Shown here one piece after another: positions 56,663 through 64,000 of a stretch of 64,000 bases of DNA; position 1 is the first letter of the stretch; every line of letters starts with the position of its first letter. The position numbers and the translations under genes were made by a program. The notes below the pieces were generated by a model that was given only the letters and a program-made list of their open reading frames with translations, made no database searches and was not told the DNA's origin. The DNA lies in assembly GCA_031446125.1 (NCBI GenBank), contig CP132909.1:496001-560000 (forward strand). The letters run 5' to 3'. Source of the stretch: Arsenophonus sp031446125 (GTDB lineage: Bacteria > Pseudomonadota > Gammaproteobacteria > Enterobacterales > Enterobacteriaceae).

Positions 56663-57847
56663 TTAGGAAATAATTTTAGCAACAATACCAGCACCTACTG
56701 TACGACCACCTTCACGAATTGCAAACCGCAATCCTTCATCCATAGCAATTGGTGCTATCAAAGTAACTTTCATATTAATATTATCTCCTGGCATAACCAT
56801 TTCAACACCTTCTGGTAACTCAATCGTACCAGTGACATCTGTAGTTCTAAAATAGAACTGTGGTCGATAACCTTTAAAAAAAGGTGTATGACGACCTCCT
56901 TCATCTTTACTTAAAATATACACTTCTGATTCAAATTGAGTATGAGGATTAATTGAATTTGGTTTGGCTAATACTTGACCCCTTTCCACATCTTCACGCT
57001 TTGTACCACGCAATAAAACTCCTATATTCTCACCGGCTCGACCTTCATCCAATAATTTTCTAAACATTTCTACACCTGTACAAATTGTTTTAGTGGTCTC
57101 TTTCATTCCTATAATTTCTACTTCCTCACCAACTTTAATCACTCCACGTTCAACACGTCCTGTAACTACTGTTCCACGACCAGATATCGAAAAAACATCT
57201 TCTATTGGTAATAAAAAAGGTTTATTAATTGCTCTTTCTGGCTCTGGGATGTAATTATCTAACGCATTTGCTAAATCAATAATTTTTTGTTCCCAATCAA
57301 GGTCACCTTCTAAAGCTTTTAATGCAGAACCTTTAATAATCGGCGTATTATCTCCTGGAAAATCATACTGCGAAAGGAGTTCTCTCACTTCCATTTCTAC
57401 TAATTCTAAAAGCTCTTCATCATCAACCATATCACATTTATTTAAAAAAACAATAATATATGGAACTCCCACTTGACGGGCCAACAAAATATGCTCACGA
57501 GTCTGTGGCATCGGACCATCCGTTGCAGCTACTACTAAAATAGCCCCATCCATTTGTGCTGCTCCAGTAATCATATTTTTTACATAATCTGCATGTCCTG
57601 GACAATCAACATGTGCATAATGACGTTTAGATGTATCATATTCTACATGAGAAGTGGAAATAGTAATACCACGTGCTTTCTCTTCCGGTGCATTATCAAT
57701 TTGATCAAATGCACGAGCATTACCACCATATTTTTTTGCAAGGACTGTACTAATTGCTGCAGTTAAAGTTGTTTTTCCATGATCAACATGGCCAATTGTA
57801 CCAACGTTAACGTGCGGTTTTGAACGTTCAAATTTTTCTTTAGACAC
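56663..57847 (-). CDS. tuf: Elongation factor Tu
   Basis: EF-Tu brings aminoacyl-tRNA to the ribosome as a GTP complex. The 394 residues equal the E. coli length. GTPase motifs are G1 GHVDHGKTTLT, G3 DCPGHADY and G4 NKCD, and switch I has ARGITISTSHVEY. Domains II and III follow from about residue 205 (SGRGTVVTGRVERGVIKVGE). The start is GTG at 57847 with AAGGAAT upstream, as in E. coli. It is the fourth gene of the str operon, 71 nt after fusA, and the only tuf in the window; its downstream neighbour secE is the one that follows tufB in E. coli. Confidence 0.98.
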   Translation of the reverse strand: MSKEKFERSKPHVNVGTIGHVDHGKTTLTAAISTVLAKKYGGNARAFDQIDNAPEEKARGITISTSHVEYDTSKRHYAHVDCPGHADYVKNMITGAAQMDGAILVVAATDGPMPQTREHILLARQVGVPYIIVFLNKCDMVDDEELLELVEMEVRELLSQYDFPGDNTPIIKGSALKALEGDLDWEQKIIDLANALDNYIPEPERAINKPFLLPIEDVFSISGRGTVVTGRVERGVIKVGEEVEIIGMKETTKTICTGVEMFRKLLDEGRAGENIGVLLRGTKREDVERGQVLAKPNSINPHTQFESEVYILSKDEGGRHTPFFKGYRPQFYFRTTDVTGTIELPEGVEMVMPGDNINMKVTLIAPIAMDEGLRFAIREGGRTVGAGIVAKIIS

Positions 57848-57918
57848 GACTTGTATTCCTTATAAAGTTCTCAATAATAAAACAAGAACTAAATCAAATA
57901 GTTAATATAAAAAAGCTG

Positions 57919-60030
57919 TTATTTAGCTTTACGTGCCCCAATAATTGCTTGGGCAACATTCACTGGTGCCTCATTATACTTTAAAAACTCCATTGAATAA
58001 GAAGCACGACCCTGAGTTTGTGAACGCAAATCTGTAGCATAACCAAACATTTCTGATAATGGTACTCGAGCACGCACTGTTTTAATAGTTCCTATATCTT
58101 CCATACCTTCAATGATTCCACGACGACGATTTAAATCACCAATAACATCACCCATATACTCTTCAGGAGTTTCAACTTCAACTTTCATTATAGGTTCTAG
58201 TAATACTGGATTAGCTTTCATAAAACCTTCTCTAAAAGCCATGGAACCTGCAATTTTAAACGCCATTTCTGAAGAATCAACTTCATGATATGAACCATCA
58301 TATAATGCTACTTTTACATCAACAACAGGATAACCAGCTAACACACCATTTTTCATCTGTTCTTGAACACCTTTATCCACTGATGGTATGTATTCTTTAG
58401 GAATAACACCACCAACAATTTCATTATGAAATTCATAACTAATTTCATGAACTCCTTCTAAAGGTTCAACACGAATCCATACATGCCCAAATTGACCACG
58501 ACCACCGGACTGACGTATAAACTTACCTTCCTGTTCAACAGATTTACGAATGGTCTCACGATATGCCACTTGTGGTTTTCCAACGTTTGCTTCAACTTTA
58601 AACTCACGACGCATACGATCAATCAATACCTCAAGATGTAATTCACCCATACCAGCAATAATTGTTTGACCCGATTCTTCATCAGTCGATACACGAAAAG
58701 ATGGATCTTCTTGTGCTAAACGACCTAAAGCCATTCCCATTTTTTCTTGATCAGTTTTAGTTTTAGGTTCAATAGCAACCGAAATAACTGGTTGTGGAAA
58801 ATCCATGCGTTCTAAAACAATTGGTTTATCCAATGAACATAAGGTATCACCTGTAGTGACCTCTTTCAATCCAATGGCAGCAGCAATATCACCCGCTCTC
58901 ACTTCTTTTATTTCTTCACGTTTATTAGCATGCATTTGCACAATCCGACCAAAACGTTCTTTTTTATTTTTTACTGAATTAAGAACAGTATCTCCTGATT
59001 TAACTACACCAGAATACACACGAAAGAAAGTTAAATTTCCTACAAATGCATCAGTTGCAATTTTAAAAGCTAGTGATGAAAAAGGCTCATCATCACTGGG
59101 ATTTCGTTCTGAAGCATGATGTGTATTATCCATCAAATCACCTTTAATTGCTGGAATATCAGTTGGTGCCGGTAAATATTCTATGACGGCATCTAACATA
59201 GCTTGTACACCTTTATTTTTAAATGCAGAACCACAAGTAACCAAAATAATTTCATTATTTATGACTCTTTGTCGTAATCCTTTTTTAATTTCTTCCTCAG
59301 ATAATACTTGAAAACTAAAATACTTTTCCATCAATTCATCTGATGTTTCTGCTGCAGCTTCAATTAATTTACTACGCCACTGTTCGGCAATAAATTTCAT
59401 ATTTTCTGGTATATCATTATATAAAAAAGTAACACCTTGATCACTATCATTCCAATGAATGGCTTTCATTTTAATTAAATCAATAACACCGCTAAATGAT
59501 TCCTCTACACCAATAGGTAACTGTAATGGGATAGCTATTGCTCCAAGACGGGTTTCAATTTGTTTAACAACCCGCAAAAAATTAGCACCCATGCGATCCA
59601 TTTTATTGACAAATGCTATACGAGGCACCCGATATTTATTGGCCTGACGCCAAACAGTTTCAGACTGTGGTTGAACACCACCAACTGCACAATACACCAT
59701 TACTACACCATCTAAAACACGCATAGAACGTTCAACTTCAATGGTAAAATCAACATGTCCTGGTGTATCAATAATATTTATACGATGTTCATCAAACTGA
59801 TTTCCCATACCAGACCAGAAAGCAGTAGTTGCAGCTGAAGTAATAGTAATACCACGCTCTTGCTCCTGCTCCATCCAGTCCATAGTTGCTGCGCCATCGT
59901 GAACTTCTCCTATTTTATGACTGACTCCAGTATAAAAAAGAATTCGCTCAGTTGTTGTGGTCTTACCAGCGTCAATGTGAGCACTTATGCCAATATTACG
60001 ATAACGCGTAATGGGAGTTTTACGAGCCAT
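57919..60030 (-). CDS. fusA: Elongation factor G
   Basis: EF-G drives translocation of tRNA and mRNA after each peptide bond, and with RRF recycles ribosomes. The 703 residues (E. coli 704) have GTPase motifs G1 AHIDAGKTTTTERIL, G3 DTPGHVDF and G4 NKMDR, and switch I with ERGITITSAATTAFW. Domains II-V follow, including QSGGRGQFGHVWI of domain IV and GIIEGMEDIG of domain V. The gene is in str operon order between rpsG and tuf. Confidence 0.98.
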   Translation of the reverse strand: MARKTPITRYRNIGISAHIDAGKTTTTERILFYTGVSHKIGEVHDGAATMDWMEQEQERGITITSAATTAFWSGMGNQFDEHRINIIDTPGHVDFTIEVERSMRVLDGVVMVYCAVGGVQPQSETVWRQANKYRVPRIAFVNKMDRMGANFLRVVKQIETRLGAIAIPLQLPIGVEESFSGVIDLIKMKAIHWNDSDQGVTFLYNDIPENMKFIAEQWRSKLIEAAAETSDELMEKYFSFQVLSEEEIKKGLRQRVINNEIILVTCGSAFKNKGVQAMLDAVIEYLPAPTDIPAIKGDLMDNTHHASERNPSDDEPFSSLAFKIATDAFVGNLTFFRVYSGVVKSGDTVLNSVKNKKERFGRIVQMHANKREEIKEVRAGDIAAAIGLKEVTTGDTLCSLDKPIVLERMDFPQPVISVAIEPKTKTDQEKMGMALGRLAQEDPSFRVSTDEESGQTIIAGMGELHLEVLIDRMRREFKVEANVGKPQVAYRETIRKSVEQEGKFIRQSGGRGQFGHVWIRVEPLEGVHEISYEFHNEIVGGVIPKEYIPSVDKGVQEQMKNGVLAGYPVVDVKVALYDGSYHEVDSSEMAFKIAGSMAFREGFMKANPVLLEPIMKVEVETPEEYMGDVIGDLNRRRGIIEGMEDIGTIKTVRARVPLSEMFGYATDLRSQTQGRASYSMEFLKYNEAPVNVAQAIIGARKAK

Positions 60031-60111
60031 GTTTTCCTCTCTCGTGATTATTCAATTCGTATAAAAAGTAATGCACATACTACTCTCTTAGTAAGAAATA
60101 ATTAACAACAC

Positions 60112-60582
60112 TTACCAACGATAGTGAGCAAACGCTTTATTAGCTTCTGCCATACGATGAACATCTTCACGTTTTTTAACAGCAGTGCCCTTATTTTCAA
60201 TTGCATCACTTAATTCATTAACTAAACGCAAAGCCATAGATTTATCAGAACGCTTACGAGCAGCTGCAACAATCCAACGCATAGCTAATGCGTTACGACG
60301 AACAGGACGCACTTCTACAGGAACTTGATATGTTGAACCACCAACACGACGTGATTTAACTTCTACCATTGGTCTAACATTTTCGAGTGCTATTTCAAAA
60401 GTTTCCATATGATTTTTTTTAGCACGATAAGATAAAGTTTCAAGAGCTTTATATACAATTGTTTCTGCAATAGATTTTTTACCATCAATCATTAAAATAT
60501 TAATAAATTTAGCTAATAATTCTGACCCAAATTTTGGATCTGGCATAATTTTACGTTGACCGATTACACGACGACGTGGCAT
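60112..60582 (-). CDS. rpsG: 30S ribosomal protein S7
   Basis: S7 starts assembly of the 30S head by binding the 3' domain of 16S rRNA and, in E. coli, represses translation of the str operon. From ATG at 60582 there are 156 residues, the normal length: MPRRRVIGQRKIMPDPKFGS at the start, ARKRSDKSMALRLVNELSDA and AEANKAFAHYRW at the end. An in-frame start 27 codons further up (60663) falls in low-complexity sequence and is rejected. It has a GGAG before the start. Confidence 0.97.
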   Translation of the reverse strand: MPRRRVIGQRKIMPDPKFGSELLAKFINILMIDGKKSIAETIVYKALETLSYRAKKNHMETFEIALENVRPMVEVKSRRVGGSTYQVPVEVRPVRRNALAMRWIVAAARKRSDKSMALRLVNELSDAIENKGTAVKKREDVHRMAEANKAFAHYRW

Positions 60583-60628
60583 GAATATACTCCGTTTTAA
60601 AATATAAGGATTACCTGAATTTTTATGG

Positions 60629-60669
60629 TTTTTTAAACATAAAAATATAATTTTTTTAAACATAAAAAT
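60629..60669. repeat. 18-bp direct repeat in the rpsL-rpsG spacer
   Basis: The sequence TTTTTTAAACATAAAAAT occurs at 60629-60646 and again, unchanged, at 60652-60669, with 5 nt between. In E. coli this spacer carries the S7 repressor site that couples rpsG to rpsL translation. Whether the repeat has a role is unknown. Confidence 0.8.
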
Positions 60670-60737
60670 TACATATTTAATACTTCTTAATGTATATTAT
60701 AGTGTATTATAATGTGTATTATTAATAGAATGCACTA

Positions 60738-61112
60738 TTAAGTTTTTTGTTTTTTAGTACCATATTTAGAACGACCTTTTTTACGATCTTTTACGCCAGA
60801 ACAATCTAGTGTACCCCTAATTGTATGATAACGAACACCTGGCAAATCTTTCACTCGACCACCACGAATTAATATTACTGAATGCTCTTGCAAATTATGA
60901 CCTTCACCACCAATATAAGAAGATACTTCATAACCATTAGTTAAACGAACACGACATACTTTACGTAATGCTGAATTGGGTTTTTTAGGAGTAGTAGTAT
61001 ATACACGAGTACAAACACCACGTTTCTGAGGACAAGCTTCTAGTGCTGGAACATTACTTTTCATAATTTTTGAACTACGTGGTTTACGAACCAACTGATT
61101 AATTGTTGCCAT
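60738..61112 (-). CDS. rpsL: 30S ribosomal protein S12
   Basis: S12 lies at the decoding centre and controls accuracy. The 124 residues equal the E. coli length: NQLVRKPR at the start, YTTTPKKPNSALRKVCRVRL and GGRVKDLPGVRYHTIRG. The lysines at the streptomycin-sensitive sites (Lys43 and Lys88 by E. coli count) are unchanged. It is the first gene of the str operon and has its own promoter, listed separately. The C-terminus ends KYGTKKQKT. Confidence 0.98.
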   Translation of the reverse strand: MATINQLVRKPRSSKIMKSNVPALEACPQKRGVCTRVYTTTPKKPNSALRKVCRVRLTNGYEVSSYIGGEGHNLQEHSVILIRGGRVKDLPGVRYHTIRGTLDCSGVKDRKKGRSKYGTKKQKT

Positions 61113-61191
61113 TAAAAACTCCTAGTCTTTATTATTTAGTAAGCACAGATATTTTCCTCATTAACAAAATAAGAAAATCTGAATACGCAAA

Positions 61192-61220
61192 ATTTTATTG
61201 CTGACAGAAACGGGTGTCAA
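61192..61220 (-). promoter_or_regulatory. Promoter of the str operon (rpsL)
   Basis: On the minus strand TTGACA (61220-61215) is followed by a 17-nt spacer CCCGTTTCTGTCAGCAA and TAAAAT (61197-61192), 80 nt upstream of the rpsL start. A perfect sigma70 -35, ideal spacing and a five-of-six -10 make it convincing. The E. coli rpsL promoter likewise has TTGACACC and TAAAAT, so the promoter appears conserved. Confidence 0.82.
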
Positions 61221-61241
61221 TATATACAAAATGATAATTAA

Positions 61242-61547
61242 TCACCAAGAAAAATATTGTGTATGTTTTACGGTTAATTTTACAAAATCAATAAAAGATA
61301 TTTGATATACATAAGATGAAATATATGGTAGTAATCCTCTTGCTTCGACATCATCCTGTAATGCAAACACATGAATTCCTTTATTTTTAAATTGCATTAA
61401 ATAATCGTTATCATTATTAGTTAGAAATGTTTTATGTCCCATTAAAACACCATCTTGCATTAATAATACTTCATCTTCTTTCATTACTAAGCTAATTAAT
61501 GAATTAATATCAGTATAATAAGGAGAAGTAGAAATGCCATATAACAT
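61242..61547 (-). CDS. tusB: tRNA 2-thiouridine synthesis protein TusB
   Basis: TusB is part of the TusBCD complex (a dimer of heterotrimers) that relays sulfur from TusA to TusE and on to MnmA, for 2-thiouridine at the wobble base of tRNA-Glu, -Gln and -Lys. The 101 residues (E. coli 95) start MLYGISTSPYYTDINSLISL and include DEVLLMQDGVL and QISFIDFVKLTVKHTQYFSW at the end. It stands third in the tusD-tusC-tusB order, before rpsL, as in E. coli. Confidence 0.9.
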   Translation of the reverse strand: MLYGISTSPYYTDINSLISLVMKEDEVLLMQDGVLMGHKTFLTNNDNDYLMQFKNKGIHVFALQDDVEARGLLPYISSYVYQISFIDFVKLTVKHTQYFSW

Positions 61548-61583
61548 ATATTAATCTTCTATTACTGTTTTTAAAAGCATTAA

Positions 61584-61946
61584 TTAAAAAGTTAAAACAA
61601 CATCGTAACCTTTTAAATTATGTTTAAGCTGATTAACTGAAAGAATGGTTACTGGAAGAATAAAACAACTATCACTAGAAAATCCTCTTTTTTCAAGATC
61701 TTCCTGACAAATGTAACGATTATTAATATCATAAAATGATAATAATTTATATGTGACAATATAATCACGCGATAAAATCTTTTTGGGGTTTTGTTTTGCT
61801 AATAATTGACAAACACCATCAGAAATAAAAAAAATACCTATTTTTTCAGTCAAAATAGAAGTTGCTAGTAATAAATCTAATCCTTCACGTCCACTAGAAA
61901 TCCCATGAGGCACACTCATAAAAATAAATGCTATTTTTTTCATCAT
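61584..61946 (-). CDS. tusC: tRNA 2-thiouridine synthesis protein TusC
   Basis: TusC is the second subunit of the sulfur-relay complex TusBCD. The 120 residues (E. coli 119) have the family pattern KKIAFIFMSVPHGISSGREG near the N-terminus and GIFFISDGVCQLLAKQNPKK. It lies 12 nt after tusD. The sequence diverges more than that of its ribosomal neighbours, mostly by Lys, Asn and Ile changes, as expected from AT pressure. Confidence 0.9.
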   Translation of the reverse strand: MMKKIAFIFMSVPHGISSGREGLDLLLATSILTEKIGIFFISDGVCQLLAKQNPKKILSRDYIVTYKLLSFYDINNRYICQEDLEKRGFSSDSCFILPVTILSVNQLKHNLKGYDVVLTF

Positions 61947-61958
61947 TGTTGTATTTTT

Positions 61959-62369
61959 TTAAAATTGAACTGTACGGTCACAAATAAGCATTGCTTCCAC
62001 TAGTTTAGTTAAACCACTTAATACAAAATTTTTATCTAAGTTAGAATATAAATCAATATTTTTTGTTTTTATTTCATTCACAACACCTCGTCTTAATGCG
62101 GCTGCAAAACAAATATGTAATGTACATCCTGTTTTTTCCATTATTGTTTTCCATCCACTGAGTAAATTAAATTCATCACCAGCTGGCAAATTTAATTTAT
62201 TGCCATTATAAACTCCATCTTGATAAAAAAATACTGTTTTAAGTGTATTTCCACTAACAAATAAACCGTTTGCAAATTGCCAAGCATTGGTAGCTGTCTG
62301 TGTGCCATATGGCGCGCCAGTAACTAATAAACAATAAGTTAGCCTTTTTTTATTAAAAAAAACACTCAT
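61959..62369 (-). CDS. tusD: tRNA 2-thiouridine synthesis sulfurtransferase TusD
   Basis: TusD is the sulfur-accepting subunit of TusBCD. The 136 residues (E. coli 128) keep the active-site block HICFAAALRRGVVNE, where the Cys corresponds to the persulfide-carrying Cys of E. coli TusD (in C-x-A-A-A-L-R-R-G), and the start block TYCLLVTGAPYGTQTATNAW. It is the first gene of the tus operon. Retention of TusBCD implies that MnmA-dependent wobble thiolation is still used; tRNA-Glu(UUC) in this window is one of its substrates. Confidence 0.92.
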   Translation of the reverse strand: MSVFFNKKRLTYCLLVTGAPYGTQTATNAWQFANGLFVSGNTLKTVFFYQDGVYNGNKLNLPAGDEFNLLSGWKTIMEKTGCTLHICFAAALRRGVVNEIKTKNIDLYSNLDKNFVLSGLTKLVEAMLICDRTVQF

Positions 62370-63301
62370 TTTAAACTCATCAGAAACAATATTGATTCAA
62401 ATAAAAATTAAATAATGAATTATATAATATTATTTTAAAAAAAATGGATCCTACTATAGTAAATAGTATTTTATAATAAAAAACAATAAAATAAAAATAT
62501 CAGATAAAAAATTATCAAAAATATTAAAAATTATATTTATGACATACTAATATTTAATTATTCATATAAATAAAATATGGATTGACATTTTGATAAATAC
62601 ATTTTAAAAAAAATATTTGTATAAGATTTTCTATTAACAATAACTTTACTTTTTTAAAAATAATTTTAAATGTATTAGTTAATATTTTATATCATCATTT
62701 ACTCAATTAAGAATACTTTATGTTGTAATATTATGTAAATTTTATAAATAAAAACATAAAAAATTATACCTAATTTTATGATTTATGAAAAAATATTATA
62801 AAAAAATAATAAAAATACATAAAATAAAGAATAAAAAATAAACTAAAAAAAATTTAATCTAAAATATTTATTGCTCTTTTAAAAAAACTATAATATCAAA
62901 AAATAATATATATATTTTCTATTGATAAAATGCAATGAATATCAAGTAAAAATTATTAAAAATAAATAATATATAAGAAAAAAAATCAAGAATTAATAAA
63001 AATCTGAATACATTAATATCGGTTATCAACTACATTTAATTTTATCGTATATAAAACTCAATTTAATTATATTTTAATTTAAAATCCAAAAAAAAATCAA
63101 AATTTTATTAAATTAATTTTATTTTCAAAACTATAAATTAAATTCAATAATTTTAATTATGAAACTATTACGCATAACTTTAAGAATATTTTTTGCAAAA
63201 AAATAGTTTCAAAAAATATCTAACAAATTATTTACAAATAACTGAAAGAATAATACTAAATCGCTTGTTTATCTTATTGCTTATTTAAAAGCACTCAATT
63301 A
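62370..63301. other. Gene-free spacer between ligA and tusD
   Basis: About 930 nt of very AT-rich DNA with no coding trace. It joins ligA to the tus-str block, which are far apart in E. coli, so it covers a rearrangement point. Confidence 0.55.
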
Positions 63302-64000
63302 TTATTTTTCTTTAAATAATTTTATACATTCATTCTCATTTAAAATTTTTATTCCTAAATTGTTTGCTTGCTCAAATTTTGAACCATAATTTTTTCCAAA
63401 AATTACAAAATCAGTTTTTTTAGAAACATTTTCCATAACTTTAGCACCAAAAAAAATTAATTTATTTCTTAATTGTTCACGTGTTAAAAAATTAAATTTT
63501 CCTGTTAAAACTATGTTCTTTCCTAAAAATTTGATATTTTCTTTTTTTATAATTTTATCTTTTTTAATGTTTCTTTCTGAAAAATTAATACCAATTTTAT
63601 ATACTAACTCATCAACAATATTGCGATTTTTCTTGTCACAAAAAAAATTTATAATATTTTTAGCGACTGTTTCTCCAACATCCTGCACTTTTTTTAGTGA
63701 TTTCATATCTGCTTTTATTATTAAATCTAATGAATTATAATAATCAGCTAAATTATTAGCTGTAACTAAACCAACTTCTTGAATACCTAAAGCATAAATA
63801 AAACGTGCCAATGTAGTTCTTTTAGATTTATGCAGAGAATCAATTAAATTTCTTTGAGATTTTAAACCTATACGTGTTAATTTTGATAATATTTCAAAAT
63901 TTAAATAATAAAGATCAACAACTGTATTTATATAATTTTTGTCAACAAGTTGATTAATAATTTTTTCTCCAATACCTCTAATATTCATAGCGCTACGTGA
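63302..64000 (-). CDS. ligA: NAD-dependent DNA ligase, 3' part (partial)
   Basis: LigA seals nicks between Okazaki fragments and in repair, using NAD+. The window holds the last 232 codons; the gene continues past the right edge (the first full codons read SRSAMNIRGIGEKI, matching SRRAMDVDGMGDKI of E. coli). The helix-hairpin-helix domain is visible in LSKLTRIGLKSQRNLIDSL, ARFIYALGIQEVGLVTANNL and KKVQDVGETVAKNI. The BRCT domain follows (NIVLTGKFNFLTREQLRNKL, GAKVMENVSKKTDFVIFG). The end LNENECIKLFKEK corresponds to the E. coli C-terminus. Confidence 0.95.
   Translation of the reverse strand, partial: SRSAMNIRGIGEKIINQLVDKNYINTVVDLYYLNFEILSKLTRIGLKSQRNLIDSLHKSKRTTLARFIYALGIQEVGLVTANNLADYYNSLDLIIKADMKSLKKVQDVGETVAKNIINFFCDKKNRNIVDELVYKIGINFSERNIKKDKIIKKENIKFLGKNIVLTGKFNFLTREQLRNKLIFFGAKVMENVSKKTDFVIFGKNYGSKFEQANNLGIKILNENECIKLFKEK

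Noticed and set aside
60583..60663. N-terminal extension of S7 (27 residues)
   Set aside because: The extension translates low-complexity spacer containing an 18-bp direct repeat; the inner ATG at 60582 has a ribosome-binding site and gives the family length.

Overview
The window is chromosome from a host-restricted, genome-reduced gammaproteobacterium of the Enterobacterales type. Almost every protein aligns over its whole length with the Escherichia coli counterpart, and several keep the exact E. coli length (RpoC 1407, RpoB 1342, LpxM 323, SecE 127, NusG 181, S7 156 residues). The DNA is extremely AT-rich, coding genes cover only about 65% of it (sum of the coordinates given here), and long AT-rich spacers separate the genes. 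At least two genes are plainly in decay (yebC, bcr) and one more probably is (yfaZ-like). This fits an insect endosymbiont still losing genes, for example a strongly reduced Arsenophonus-like lineage; the genus is inference and was not tested. I see no insertion sequence, prophage, CRISPR array or rRNA gene.

Layout. 1-7034: 5' part of zwf, then lpxM and mepM (envelope) and znuA divergent from znuCB (zinc uptake), in the E. coli order but without edd, hexR and pykA. 7035-10250: spacer, decayed yebC, aspS; ruvABC and nudB are gone. 10251-14719: mostly empty, with a broken bcr drug-efflux gene and tRNA-Thr(UGU). 14720-21993: gyrA, ubiG, and the class Ia ribonucleotide reductase set nrdA-nrdB-yfaE. 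22320-26703: yfaZ-like remnant, yfbR, and a polar amino-acid ABC importer (two permeases and a binding protein) with no ATPase gene nearby. 26704-30352: 3.6 kb with no recognisable gene.

30353-39582: bioH, nfuA, pfkA, then the block yicC / rph / dut-coaBC / rpmB-rpmG, which is the E. coli order with pyrE, slmA and radC deleted. 40148-43261: tRNA-Glu(UUC) without an rRNA operon, a 2 kb empty stretch, hemE. 43454-62369: the information-processing core, all on the minus strand. Read in transcription order it is tusD-tusC-tusB, rpsL-rpsG-fusA-tuf, secE-nusG, rplK-rplA, rplJ-rplL, rpoB-rpoC. In E. coli this is two distant loci, one ending in tufA and one starting with tufB; here they meet at a single tuf. 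The window ends in the 3' part of ligA.

Together the genes supply transcription (RpoB/C, NusG), translation (S12, S7, EF-G, EF-Tu, L11, L1, L10, L7/L12, L28, L33, AspRS, two tRNAs, the TusBCD sulfur relay for tRNA), replication (gyrase A, ligase, NrdAB, Dut, YfbR) and a small metabolic set (Zwf, PfkA, CoaBC, BioH, UbiG, HemE, NfuA, ZnuABC, LpxM). Some classical control elements survive despite AT drift: the rplL-rpoB attenuator hairpin, a sigma70 promoter in front of rpsL, and a candidate Zur operator between znuA and znuC. I found no new biological system. The most notable points are the joined str/rif operons, the gene remnants, the ABC importer without an ATPase, and several short tandem duplications in regulatory spacers.
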